Source of the DNA: Oceanococcus sp041619315
GTDB lineage: Bacteria; Pseudomonadota; Gammaproteobacteria; Nevskiales; Oceanococcaceae
NCBI GenBank assembly: GCA_041619315.1
Contig: JBFKEC010000032.1
Location: forward strand, 1-17,358
Direction: 5' to 3'
DNA: 17,358 nt
Part shown: in pieces, positions 1 through 7,441 of the stretch
How positions within the stretch are numbered: the first letter of the stretch is position 1
Layout: each line of letters begins with the position of its first letter
Program-made: the position numbers and the translations under genes
The notes under the pieces: model-generated
What the model was told of the DNA's origin: nothing
What the model saw: only the letters and a program-made list of their open reading frames with translations
Databases searched by the model: none

Positions 1-486
1 CTGGCTCTGGCCCAGGAGTTTGAAAACGTCCTGCTCATGCGGACCTTGTCCAAATGGGGTTTGGCCGGGTTGCGTCTGGGCTTTATTCAGGGGCCGGCCG
101 GCTGGATAGACGAACTCGACAAGCTGCGGCTGCCTTACAACATCAACGTACTGACGCAGGCCAGCGCTGAGTTTGCGCTGGCCCATGCGCAGGCTTTCGA
201 TGAGCAGATCGATGTGCTGTGCGCCGAGCGCGAAAAGCTGGCTGGCGCGCTCGCTGCACTGCGCGGCACTACGGTGTATCCCAGCGCGGCCAACTTTTTG
301 TTGGTCCGGCAGGCGCCGCAACAGGCGCGCGCGGTGCTTGAGGCCCTGTCGCAGGCGGATATTCTGATCAAGAATCTCGACGCCGGGCATCCCGCGCTGG
401 CCGGCTGTTTGCGTCCAAGTATCGGGACCCCTGAGCAAAACGAGCATTTGCTCGAAGTGTGGGGCGCGGTCGCTGGCGCAGCCTGA
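1..486 (+). CDS. hisC: Histidinol-phosphate aminotransferase, C-terminal part
   Basis: This is the 3' end of a fold-type I PLP aminotransferase; its start lies upstream of the window. HisC transfers an amino group between glutamate and imidazole acetol phosphate in histidine synthesis, in the cytoplasm. The reading frame is open from base 1 and stops with TGA at 484-486, giving 161 residues. The motif TLSKWGLAGLRLG holds the PLP-binding Schiff-base lysine (codon 46-48) and the phosphate-binding arginine that follows it in class I/II aminotransferases. The rest (small C-terminal domain with NFLLVR and a late LRPSIGTPEQN segment) fits HisC, which typically ends with an R-x-S-x-G-T-xx-xN motif. 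HisC is hard to tell from other class II aminotransferases on half a protein, so the exact substrate is slightly uncertain. No clear intrinsic terminator follows, and the petABC promoter starts about 35 nt later. Confidence 0.87.
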   Translation: MALAQEFENVLLMRTLSKWGLAGLRLGFIQGPAGWIDELDKLRLPYNINVLTQASAEFALAHAQAFDEQIDVLCAEREKLAGALAALRGTTVYPSAANFLLVRQAPQQARAVLEALSQADILIKNLDAGHPALAGCLRPSIGTPEQNEHLLEVWGAVAGAA

Positions 487-520
487 GGCAGTATTTTTTG
501 CCAAGATAGCAATGCTTGAA

Positions 521-529
521 TGTTATACT
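521..529 (+). promoter_or_regulatory. Extended -10 promoter for petABC
   Basis: The sequence TGTTATACT carries the TGn extension plus the -10 hexamer TATACT (524-529), one mismatch from TATAAT. A TTGCCA lies at 498-503 but the 20-nt spacer is long, so the extended -10 probably carries the recognition. Transcription would start near 536 and leave a leader of about 130 nt before petA. This is a motif match only. Confidence 0.5.
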
Positions 530-557
530 TGCAGGTCGGGGCGCCGCACTCTGGCCT

Positions 558-584
558 GCTTGATATCAACCGGTTCAATCAAGC
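558..584 (+). repeat. Inverted repeat in petABC leader
   Basis: GCTTGAT (558-564) and ATCAAGC (578-584) are perfect 7-bp inverted arms around a 13-nt centre that itself contains the palindrome AACCGGTT. It lies in the predicted 5' leader of petABC, downstream of the -10 box, so it could be an mRNA hairpin or an operator. No function is assigned. Confidence 0.35.
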
Positions 585-654
585 CGGCGTGGTGTACGGG
601 AGAATAGCGGCTGACTGGGCATGTCTTCACCATGCCGAAGAAAAAAGATCTACC

Positions 655-659
655 AGGAG
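655..659 (+). promoter_or_regulatory. Ribosome binding site of petA
   Basis: AGGAG sits 7 nt before the ATG at 667. It fixes the petA start: an in-frame ATG at 520 would add 49 residues, but it lies inside the predicted promoter and has no such site. Confidence 0.75.
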
Positions 660-666
660 TTACGCG

Positions 667-1260
667 ATGAGTTCTAACGGCGTGGATGTCGGCAAACGCC
701 GCTTCCTGACGCTCACCGGTGTTGCGGCAGGGGGTGTTGGAGCCGCCGCCGCTGCTTGGCCATTTCTGGCCTCGCTGGCACCGAGTGAAAGGGCTAAGGC
801 CTTGGGTGCACCGGTTACGGTGGACATTTCCAAGCTGCAAGAAGGACAGCTGCTGATTTCGACCTGGCGTGGAAGCCCGGTATGGATCGTGCGTCGTTCG
901 CAGGAAATGTTGGACAACCTGAAGGCGGTTGAAGACAACTTGCGTGACCCTGCGTCGCAGCAGGAACAGCAACCGGCTTATGCCCAGAACGATACCCGTT
1001 CGGTGGTGCCGGAAGTGCTGGTCATGATCGGGCGCTGTACCCACCTTGGCTGTTCGCCGTCTTATCGTCCGGAGTACCCGGCAGAAGATCTGGGTGCGGA
1101 CTGGAAGGGTGGCTTTTTCTGCCCTTGCCATGGTTCCAAGTTCGATCTGGCCGGTCGCGTCTACAAAGGCGTGCCGGCGCCGCTGAATATGCCGGTGCCG
1201 CCGCATCGCTACGAAGGCGAATCCACTATTGTCGTCGGCGAAGATCCGGAGGTCGCGTAA
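667..1260 (+). CDS. petA: Ubiquinol-cytochrome c reductase iron-sulfur (Rieske) subunit
   Basis: The 197-aa Rieske subunit of the bc1 complex takes the first electron from quinol at the Qo site and passes it to cytochrome c1. Residues 10-14 (KRRFL) followed by an Ala/Gly-rich stretch to about residue 36 form a Tat-type uncleaved signal anchor. The 2Fe-2S ligands are visible as C124-T-H126 and C152-P-C154-H155; C129 and C154 would form the usual disulfide. Length is normal for proteobacterial PetA. The twin-arginine register is K10-R11 where relatives usually show two arginines. It is the first gene of petABC; the stop codon is immediately followed by the petB ATG with no gap, so the two are translationally coupled. 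The start is set by AGGAG at 655-659. Confidence 0.96.
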   Translation: MSSNGVDVGKRRFLTLTGVAAGGVGAAAAAWPFLASLAPSERAKALGAPVTVDISKLQEGQLLISTWRGSPVWIVRRSQEMLDNLKAVEDNLRDPASQQEQQPAYAQNDTRSVVPEVLVMIGRCTHLGCSPSYRPEYPAEDLGADWKGGFFCPCHGSKFDLAGRVYKGVPAPLNMPVPPHRYEGESTIVVGEDPEVA

Positions 1261-2499
1261 ATGGGCATTGTTGCGAATCCACACAAGACCACAGGCTTTC
1301 TTGGCTGGATCGATGATCGATTCCCGCTGACAAAGATGTGGCGTGACCACGTCTCCGAGTACTACGCACCGAAGAATTTCAACTTCTGGTACTACTTCGG
1401 GTCGCTGGCCATGCTGGTGCTGGTCAATCAGTTGCTGACCGGCATTTTCCTGACCATGCACTACAAGCCGTCCGCTGAACTGGCGTTCGGTTCGGTCGAA
1501 TACATCATGCGCGACGTCCCCTGGGGGGATTTGATCCGCTATCTGCATTCCACCGGGGCATCGGCGTTCTTTATCGTCGTTTATCTGCACATGTATCGCG
1601 GGCTGCTTTACGGTTCCTACCGCAAGCCGCGCGAACTGATCTGGGTGTTCGGCTGCCTGATCTACCTGGCACTGATGGCCGAAGGCTTCTTCGGTTACGT
1701 GCTGCCATGGGGTCAGATGTCCTACTGGGGCGCCCAGGTGATCATCTCGCTGTTTGGCGCGATCCCGGTGGTTGGCGAAGATCTGGTGATCTGGATTCAA
1801 GGTGATTTCGTGCCTTCGGATGCAACCCTGAACCGTATTTTTGCCATGCACGTGATTGCCATTCCGTTCGTGCTGGTCGGTCTGGTGGTGGCCCATCTGA
1901 TGGCGCTGCACGAAGTGGGTTCGAACAACCCCGACGGTGTCGATATCAAGAAGGACAAGGATGAAAACGGCGTGCCCAAAGATGGGATTCCGTTCCACCC
2001 GTACTACACCGTCAAGGATCTGTTCGGGGTGTCGGTGTTCCTGGCCGTCTTCCTGACCATCGTGTTCTTCCTGCCGGAAGTCGGCGGCCTGTTCCTGGAA
2101 AAACCCAACTTCCAGGAAGCCAATCCGGCGGTGACGCCTGAGCACATTGCACCGGTGTGGTACTTCACGCCGTTCTACGCGATGTTGCGAGCGGTGCCGG
2201 ACAAGCTGTTCGGCGTGATCACCATGTTTGGTGCAGTGCTGATCCTGTTCGTGTTGCCGTGGCTGGATCGCAGCCCGGTCAAGTCGATCCGCTACAAAGG
2301 CCCGATCTTCAAGATTGCGTTGGCTCTGTTCACGGTCAGCTTCGTGATCCTGGGTTGGCTTGGTCTGGAGGCGCCGACCGAAGGCAAAACCCTGGCCGCG
2401 CGGGTCTTCACGATCATTTACTTCCTGTTCTTCCTGCTCATGCCAATCTATTCCAAGATGGACAAGACCAAGCCGGAGCCAACGAGGGTGACGTCATGA
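1261..2499 (+). CDS. petB: Cytochrome b subunit of the bc1 complex
   Basis: This 412-aa integral membrane subunit carries both b hemes and forms the Qo and Qi quinone sites. Heme ligands are H96/H110 in helix B and H197/H212 in helix D, with spacings of 14 and 15 as in bacterial cytochrome b. The Qo loop reads PVWY (298-301), the variant found in many beta- and gammaproteobacteria in place of the mitochondrial PEWY. The order is an eight-helix core with a charged loop at about 222-242 (Asp/Lys-rich), then the C-terminal helices from about 253. It is a full-length cytochrome b, not split into b6 plus subunit IV. The ATG directly abuts the petA stop, and its own stop overlaps the petC start as ATGA. 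A 540-codon frame on the opposite strand here is a composition artefact. Confidence 0.97.
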   Translation: MGIVANPHKTTGFLGWIDDRFPLTKMWRDHVSEYYAPKNFNFWYYFGSLAMLVLVNQLLTGIFLTMHYKPSAELAFGSVEYIMRDVPWGDLIRYLHSTGASAFFIVVYLHMYRGLLYGSYRKPRELIWVFGCLIYLALMAEGFFGYVLPWGQMSYWGAQVIISLFGAIPVVGEDLVIWIQGDFVPSDATLNRIFAMHVIAIPFVLVGLVVAHLMALHEVGSNNPDGVDIKKDKDENGVPKDGIPFHPYYTVKDLFGVSVFLAVFLTIVFFLPEVGGLFLEKPNFQEANPAVTPEHIAPVWYFTPFYAMLRAVPDKLFGVITMFGAVLILFVLPWLDRSPVKSIRYKGPIFKIALALFTVSFVILGWLGLEAPTEGKTLAARVFTIIYFLFFLLMPIYSKMDKTKPEPTRVTS

Positions 2500-3242
2500 A
2501 TCGCCTGCTAATCGCACTTTCGATGCTGCTGGCGGTAAGTGCTGCCAGCGCCGCCGGCGGTGGCGGCGTGCTCTATTCGTTCAAGCCGGATGTGTCCAAC
2601 ACCGCTTCGGTCCAGCGTGGCGCCAAGTACTTCATGAATTACTGCTCAGGCTGTCATTCCATGGAATATTTGCGCTTCAACCGCCTCGCGGCTGACAACG
2701 CGATTCCGGAAGATTTGCTCGGCAACTTGATGTTCACCAGCGACAGCCCGGGGGATCACATCCTGTCGGCCATGCCGCAGGAAAAGGCTCAGGCCTGGTT
2801 TGGTCAGGCACCGCCTGATCTCACGCTGACCGCGCGTCTGCGTGGCCCGGACTGGGTCTACAGCTTCCTCAAGAGCTTCTATCTGGATGACAGCAAGGCT
2901 ACCGGCACCAACAACCTGCAGCTGCCGGGGGCATCCATGCCGCACGTGCTGGGTGGTTTGCAGGGTTATCAGGTGCTTGGCCACGATGACCACGCTGAGG
3001 AACAAAGCGGTGGCCATCACGGGCCGGTTGAACCGCCTTTCGAGTTGGTCAGCGAAGGTTCGTTGTCGGAAAAAGAGTACGACGGTGTGGTTGCCGATCT
3101 GGTCAATTTCATGAGCTATGCGGCCGAGCCCGGCAAGCTGCGCATGCATGACCGTGGCTTCTGGGCCCTGCTGTACATCGTGCTCATCCTGATTCCGCTG
3201 ACCTATGCGATCAAGCGCGAATTCTGGAAAGACGTACACTAA
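2496..3242 (+). CDS. petC: Cytochrome c1 subunit of the bc1 complex
   Basis: This 248-aa c-type cytochrome accepts electrons from the Rieske protein and reduces soluble cytochrome c in the periplasm. A Sec signal peptide covers residues 1-19 (cut after A-S-A, followed by a Gly run). The heme site is C50-S-G-C53-H54, and the likely sixth ligand is M148 in GASMPH. One C-terminal membrane helix (about 222-238) anchors it with a positively charged cytoplasmic tail. Residues 163-175 form a His/Asp/Glu-rich loop (HDDH...GGHHG) that is not part of the heme fold. The start ATG overlaps the petB stop by 4 nt, and an in-frame longer version starting at 2157 would lie inside petB and lack a signal peptide, so 2496 is chosen. 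A terminator follows 22 nt after the stop. Confidence 0.96.
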   Translation: MNRLLIALSMLLAVSAASAAGGGGVLYSFKPDVSNTASVQRGAKYFMNYCSGCHSMEYLRFNRLAADNAIPEDLLGNLMFTSDSPGDHILSAMPQEKAQAWFGQAPPDLTLTARLRGPDWVYSFLKSFYLDDSKATGTNNLQLPGASMPHVLGGLQGYQVLGHDDHAEEQSGGHHGPVEPPFELVSEGSLSEKEYDGVVADLVNFMSYAAEPGKLRMHDRGFWALLYIVLILIPLTYAIKREFWKDVH

Positions 3243-3264
3243 ACACCTTCGGGTTGTCTTCAGA

Positions 3265-3297
3265 ACAAAGCCGGCCTGCGCCGGCTTTGTTGTTTTT
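3265..3297 (+). terminator. Rho-independent terminator after petC
   Basis: ACAAAGCCGG (3265-3274) pairs perfectly with CCGGCTTTGT (3281-3290) over a 6-nt loop, followed by TGTTTTT. It closes the petABC operon. The sspB start codon is only 31 nt further on. Confidence 0.85.
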
Positions 3298-3328
3298 GAG
3301 CCCGACAAAAAGCATCCAAGGTTTGCCC

Positions 3329-3784
3329 ATGATTCCCCGAAAGCCCTATCTGTTACGCGCCATGATTGAATGGTGCGAGGACAACGGACTGACCCCGCTG
3401 GTCGCGGTTGATGCGACCCAGCCTGATGTACGCGTGCCGCAGGATTTTGTTGAGGAAGGGCGGATTACCCTCAATGTCAGCTTCTCGGCAATGAAACAGC
3501 GTGAAGTCAGCAATGAAGCGCTGACGGGGTTCGCGCGTTTTGGCGGGCGCAGTGAGGCGTTGGACGTGCCCATGGCGGCAATTGAGGCCATGGTCGTGCG
3601 CGAGACCGGTGAAGGCATGATGTTCCCCGATGAAGCGGAAGATCAGTCGCCATTGACCGAGCGCCTGCAGGACGAGATTCGTGCGGTCACCGAAGATGAC
3701 CATGAACGGCATGCGGATGACAATGGTTCGGATGAGCCGCCGCGGCCACCGCGTGGTCGGCCAAACCTCAAGCTGGTCAAATAG
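3329..3784 (+). CDS. sspB: ClpXP protease specificity-enhancing factor SspB
   Basis: SspB is a cytoplasmic adaptor that binds ssrA-tagged products of ribosome rescue and hands them to ClpXP. The 151-aa protein has the compact SspB core (RKPYLLRAMIEW near the start, VPQDF, ITLNVS, FARFGG at 69-73) and then an acidic flexible linker (about 101-140). It ends in the ClpX-binding tail RGRPNLKLVK, which matches the Arg/Pro...Leu-Val-Lys end of enterobacterial SspB. An in-frame start at 3254 would place the first codons inside the petC terminator; ATG 3329 with AAGG at 3318-3321 is therefore used. In many gammaproteobacteria the order is petABC-sspA-sspB; here sspA is absent between petC and sspB. 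The stop codon overlaps the convergent oxidase gene by 8 nt. Confidence 0.93.
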   Translation: MIPRKPYLLRAMIEWCEDNGLTPLVAVDATQPDVRVPQDFVEEGRITLNVSFSAMKQREVSNEALTGFARFGGRSEALDVPMAAIEAMVVRETGEGMMFPDEAEDQSPLTERLQDEIRAVTEDDHERHADDNGSDEPPRPPRGRPNLKLVK

Positions 3785-5162
3785 CCGGCAGCGTTTTGTC
3801 GGGGTTGAGTATTCCGGCCGGATCAAAAACCTGCTTGAGTTGATGCATCAGGGTCAGCGTGGTGGGTGAGACCTCACGCGCCACATAGTCGCGTTTGGAC
3901 ATGCCTACACCATGTTCACCAGACAGTGTGCCGCCCAGTCCGAGCACGCAGTCAAACACCGCATCCAGACACGGTTCAACCGCTTCGCGCTGAGCGGCTA
4001 CGGCGAAATCGGCCAGTATGTTGACGTGAACATTGCCATTGCCAGCATGGCCGAAATTCACGATCGGCAGGTCAAAGCGCCGTGAGATGTCCTGCAGTTG
4101 CCGGATCAACTCGGGCAGGCGTGATACCGGTACCACCACATCTTCGTTGATCTTGTGTGGCGCCAGCGAGCGCAGGCATGGGGACAGCGCCTTGCGTGCC
4201 TGCCACAAGGCCTTGGCACTTTGCGGGTCTTCGGCCACCGACCATTGCAGGCGTGAGCTGTGCGCTGCGGCGTGTTGTAAGGCTTGCGCATCGGAGGCCA
4301 ATTGCTGCGCATCACCGTCGATATCGATCAGCAGCAGAGCCTGGGTTTCGGCGGGCAATTCAACACCGCCCTGTTCACGTACCAGACGCACGGCGGTGGC
4401 ATCCATGAACTCCAGCGCGCACGGGCGCACGGGCTGGGCCATCATGGCGGACACCGCGCTGGCCGCAGCGTCGACGCTGGCATAGGCAGCGCGGATGCTC
4501 CAGCTCGCAGCGGCGCGGGCTCGCAGCAGCAGGGTCGCTTCAGTGATGATCGCCAGTGTGCCTTCCGAGCCGACCAGCAGGCGGGTCAGGTCGTACCCCA
4601 CCACGCCCTTGGTCGTGCGGCAGCCTGTCTCGATGATGCGCCCATCGCCAGTTACGGCGGTCAAACCCAGGATGTTGTCGCGACAGGTTCCGTATTTGAC
4701 CGCATGGGGGCCACCAGCATTGCAGCCCAGATTGCCGCCAATGGTGGAAAAGCCGGCGCTGGTGGGATCGGGCGGCCAGAACAGTTGGGCCTCCAGCGCG
4801 TGGGCCTGCACGTCACCATTGCGGGTGCCGGCCTGGCAGCGCAGATACTGGTTCTGCGGTGAGAATTCGAGGATGTGATTCATGCGCTCTAGGCTGAGCA
4901 CCACACCGCCACGGGTGGGCACCGTCGCGCCGACCGTATTGGTGCCGGCCCCGCGAACCACCAGCGGTATGTGCTGCTGCGTGCACCAGCGTGCCAGCGC
5001 GGCTACGCAGGCGGTATCCTGGGCCAGCACCACGGCATCCGGTTGAGCCTGCTTCTTGCTGTTGTCATAGCCATAGGCCAGACATTGCGCGGGATCATCG
5101 AGGACCTGTGCACTGGCACAATGCTGACGCAGTTGTTGCCGTTGTTGCGGTGACAGACTCAT
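3777..5162 (-). CDS. FAD-linked oxidase of the GlcD / D-lactate dehydrogenase family
   Basis: This 461-aa flavoenzyme belongs to the family of glycolate oxidase subunit GlcD, D-lactate dehydrogenase and D-2-hydroxyglutarate dehydrogenase. Residues about 40-215 form the PCMH-type FAD-binding domain, with PPDPTSAGFSTIGGN and LGCNAGG (130-151) and the segment GYDLTRLLVGSEGT (189-202). The C-terminal FAD-oxidase domain holds GHAGNGN (371-377), SGEHGVG (414-420) and the closing ILNPDK (451-456), all hallmarks of the family. Substrate is a 2-hydroxy acid, but which one cannot be read from sequence; no iron-sulfur domain is fused and no glcE/glcF neighbour is present. Its ATG overlaps the yraN stop by 4 nt (ATGA), so it is probably the third gene of lpoA-yraN-oxidase. 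Its 3' end runs 8 nt into sspB on the other strand. Confidence 0.9.
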   Translation of the reverse strand: MSLSPQQRQQLRQHCASAQVLDDPAQCLAYGYDNSKKQAQPDAVVLAQDTACVAALARWCTQQHIPLVVRGAGTNTVGATVPTRGGVVLSLERMNHILEFSPQNQYLRCQAGTRNGDVQAHALEAQLFWPPDPTSAGFSTIGGNLGCNAGGPHAVKYGTCRDNILGLTAVTGDGRIIETGCRTTKGVVGYDLTRLLVGSEGTLAIITEATLLLRARAAASWSIRAAYASVDAAASAVSAMMAQPVRPCALEFMDATAVRLVREQGGVELPAETQALLLIDIDGDAQQLASDAQALQHAAAHSSRLQWSVAEDPQSAKALWQARKALSPCLRSLAPHKINEDVVVPVSRLPELIRQLQDISRRFDLPIVNFGHAGNGNVHVNILADFAVAAQREAVEPCLDAVFDCVLGLGGTLSGEHGVGMSKRDYVAREVSPTTLTLMHQLKQVFDPAGILNPDKTLPAI

Positions 5163-5503
5163 ACCGCGTCAAACGCGTTGCGATGCCAATTCAGGCTTTC
5201 GCCGTTGATCGCGACAACATCAAAGCGCAAGGGTTGATCGGCGCGCTCGGGGTGGCGTGCCAGCCAGTATCGGGTGGCCTGGATGATGCGTTTGCGCTTG
5301 TGAGCAGACACGCTGCTGAGGGCGTCGACCAGAGCACCGTCGGCGCGTGCCCGCACCTCGACGATCACCAGTTCTTCGCCATCATCCATGATCAGGTCGA
5401 TTTCCCCGACCCGGCAGCGCATGTTGCGCTCAAGACTTTGCAGGCCGTGCTGTTCGAGATAGTCGCAGGCCTGCTGTTCGGCCGCGGCGCCGCGGCCGAT
5501 CAT
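5159..5503 (-). CDS. yraN: YraN family (UPF0102) endonuclease-like protein
   Basis: A small 114-aa protein with the restriction-endonuclease-like fold of the UPF0102/YraN family; its cellular role is poorly defined, with proposed links to DNA repair or processing. The family core is visible as RNMRCRVGEIDLI (26-38), including E34 and D36, followed by IVEVRAR (47-53) with E49. The usual EVK lysine is R51 here, a change seen elsewhere in the family. It is the second gene in a minus-strand unit: its start overlaps the lpoA stop by 4 nt, and its stop overlaps the oxidase start by 4 nt. The lpoA-yraN order beside rsmI is the same as in E. coli. Confidence 0.93.
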   Translation of the reverse strand: MIGRGAAAEQQACDYLEQHGLQSLERNMRCRVGEIDLIMDDGEELVIVEVRARADGALVDALSSVSAHKRKRIIQATRYWLARHPERADQPLRFDVVAINGESLNWHRNAFDAV

Positions 5504-7377
5504 GAGCCGGGCTGACGGTCCGGCGCCACGTGCACCTGGGGGACACCGGAAACAAAGCGGGTGCAGGGCAGGGTGCGCACAATTCGCTGCTGGTCGCGCG
5601 ACAGTTCACCGGTGGCACCGGGAATTAGCGGCAGCTGACTCCAGTTGGCATTGCGCAATTTGCTCGCCAGCAGATAGGCATCATTGCCCATGGCGTAAAG
5701 GCGTTCGTAGCGACGTGCCCGACCAGGCCAAGCCTGGGTCACCTCGGCGCGCCGATTGCGCCAGGTTTCGCTGTTGCCGAGCAGCCATGGCATGGCACAG
5801 AACTGAACCCCGTTGAGATCCTTGTCCTGGCGCGGATCGGGTGTGCCGGCGTAGATGCGGCCGCCGGAATAGATCGGCAAATCCTCGGCATGGTAGTACC
5901 GCAATTGCGGGCGAATTTGCCGTCCCTGGGTCGGGGTGGCAGCCAGATAAACCAGCTGGGCATCCTGTCGCCGCACCGGCGCGGTGTCGAGTTCTTCGCC
6001 GACCAGACGTTGTATGGCTTCAAAGCGCGCGGCGCTTTCCTGCAAGCGCAGCAAGGCCTTGATGGTGGTCTGGTATTCACGCGGGCCACCGCTGAAGAAA
6101 CTGGCATCGAGCAGCACGCCGCCACCGGCCATGAAGGTTTCACGGAATGCCTGCAACGAGCGCTGGCCCCATTCATCGTCGCTGACCAGTGCAATTGCAT
6201 GCGTCAGGCCGTCATCCAGAGCGCGCAGCGCTGCCGAACGCGCATCATCTTCGGGTGACAGACCAAATTCCAGCACCGCGGAGTTTTGACCGGACTGGTC
6301 GCGGTAATTGAGCGCCAATATGGGCAGGCGGTTGCCGTTGTATTCAACCACGGCCTCGACCTGCTGCTTGTCGAGCGGTCCGACAATCAGTTCGGCGCCA
6401 TCGGCAACCGCCTGGTCGTAGGCATCCAGGGCGTCCTTGCCGGTGTCATAGATGCGCACGTCCAGCGGGGTGGCGGTGTCGGCGAAATGGGCGGCGATAA
6501 AGCCATCACGAACGGCTTTGGCGGCTTCGGAAAGGCGTCCGCTGGTGGGCAGCAGCAAGGCGATACGGCGCACTGCAGAGCGCAGCGTGGTCAGTGCGGT
6601 CTGCTCGGTCACGCTGAGATATTCGGCGCTTGCCGGGTGCCCGGGGAAACTGCGTTGCCATTGTGCCAGCGCGTCATAGATGCTGGTTTCATCGGTCCAG
6701 AAACGCCGCGCAATTTGTCCCAGTTCAAGCCAGCCCTGGGTGGTCGCGTCGTAGCGTATGGTCGGATCGGCGAGCAGGAAGCGCGAGGTTTCCTGTTGCA
6801 GCGACCAGATGCGGGCGTGATTGGTCTGGCGCAGCGTGGCGTCGAGTTGTGCTTCGCGCCGCACCAGCATCAGTGTGGCCGCATCGCCATCATCAAGCAG
6901 GCGATAGGCCAGGGCCTGGGCCAGCAGGTAATCACCCAGCGGGCGTGGTCGGCTTGGGCGCATGCTGGTGCTGATGAGCTCCAGCGCCTGAGCCGGATTT
7001 TCCTGCAGCGCGGCGAGTAGCGCTTGATAAACCTGTTTGGTGGCTTGCTGCTCGGTGCTCAGTGGCGAACTGGGATACAGCGTGAGCGCTTGCTGAATCA
7101 GTTCTGGGGCTTCACCGCGGGCGGCTGACCAGGCTGCAGTTTCCAGCTTGGCAATGCGCGTCGCACCATCGGACATGGCCGCCTCATCCAGCGCCATGAC
7201 GGCTGCTTCCACATAGGCCTGATCGGCGATCAGGGTGTCAGTGGTGCGCGGCCCCTGAGCGTTTGAGGGGGCGGAGGGTGTGGCCGTCGGCATCCCTGCA
7301 CAGCCGGCTATGAGCACGGCGGCACAAACCGAAAGGGCCGGGGACAGAAGGCGGGGCAACAGTGAAACGGATTTCAT
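5500..7377 (-). CDS. lpoA: Penicillin-binding protein activator LpoA (LppC family lipoprotein)
   Basis: LpoA is an outer-membrane lipoprotein that reaches through the periplasm to activate the peptidoglycan synthase PBP1A. The 625-aa protein starts with a lipoprotein signal peptide whose lipobox LIAGC places the lipidated cysteine at C26, followed by a short Pro/Ser/Thr linker. Residues about 45-255 are helical and TPR-like; from about 271 (RRIALLLPTSGRLSEAA) to the end is the periplasmic-binding-protein-like LppC domain. The chosen ATG (7375-7377) gives a normal signal peptide, while longer in-frame versions would run into rsmI. No Shine-Dalgarno match precedes it, so the start is good but not certain. 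It is the first gene of lpoA-yraN-oxidase and divergent from rsmI with 64 nt between the start codons. Confidence 0.93.
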   Translation of the reverse strand: MKSVSLLPRLLSPALSVCAAVLIAGCAGMPTATPSAPSNAQGPRTTDTLIADQAYVEAAVMALDEAAMSDGATRIAKLETAAWSAARGEAPELIQQALTLYPSSPLSTEQQATKQVYQALLAALQENPAQALELISTSMRPSRPRPLGDYLLAQALAYRLLDDGDAATLMLVRREAQLDATLRQTNHARIWSLQQETSRFLLADPTIRYDATTQGWLELGQIARRFWTDETSIYDALAQWQRSFPGHPASAEYLSVTEQTALTTLRSAVRRIALLLPTSGRLSEAAKAVRDGFIAAHFADTATPLDVRIYDTGKDALDAYDQAVADGAELIVGPLDKQQVEAVVEYNGNRLPILALNYRDQSGQNSAVLEFGLSPEDDARSAALRALDDGLTHAIALVSDDEWGQRSLQAFRETFMAGGGVLLDASFFSGGPREYQTTIKALLRLQESAARFEAIQRLVGEELDTAPVRRQDAQLVYLAATPTQGRQIRPQLRYYHAEDLPIYSGGRIYAGTPDPRQDKDLNGVQFCAMPWLLGNSETWRNRRAEVTQAWPGRARRYERLYAMGNDAYLLASKLRNANWSQLPLIPGATGELSRDQQRIVRTLPCTRFVSGVPQVHVAPDRQPGS

Positions 7378-7441
7378 GCGATAGTCGCGAACACGGGCGG
7401 CGAAGCCTGCACAGCATAGTGGATTTAAGGAAAGTTTAGGC

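Noticed and set aside
523..2145. 540-codon open frame antisense to petA and petB
   Set aside because: It mirrors well-supported bc1 genes, encodes a His/Gln/Arg-rich composition without any domain, and starts without a ribosome site.
6286..7020. 244-codon plus-strand frame inside lpoA
   Set aside because: Shadow of lpoA in GC-rich codons; no motif and no supporting ribosome site.
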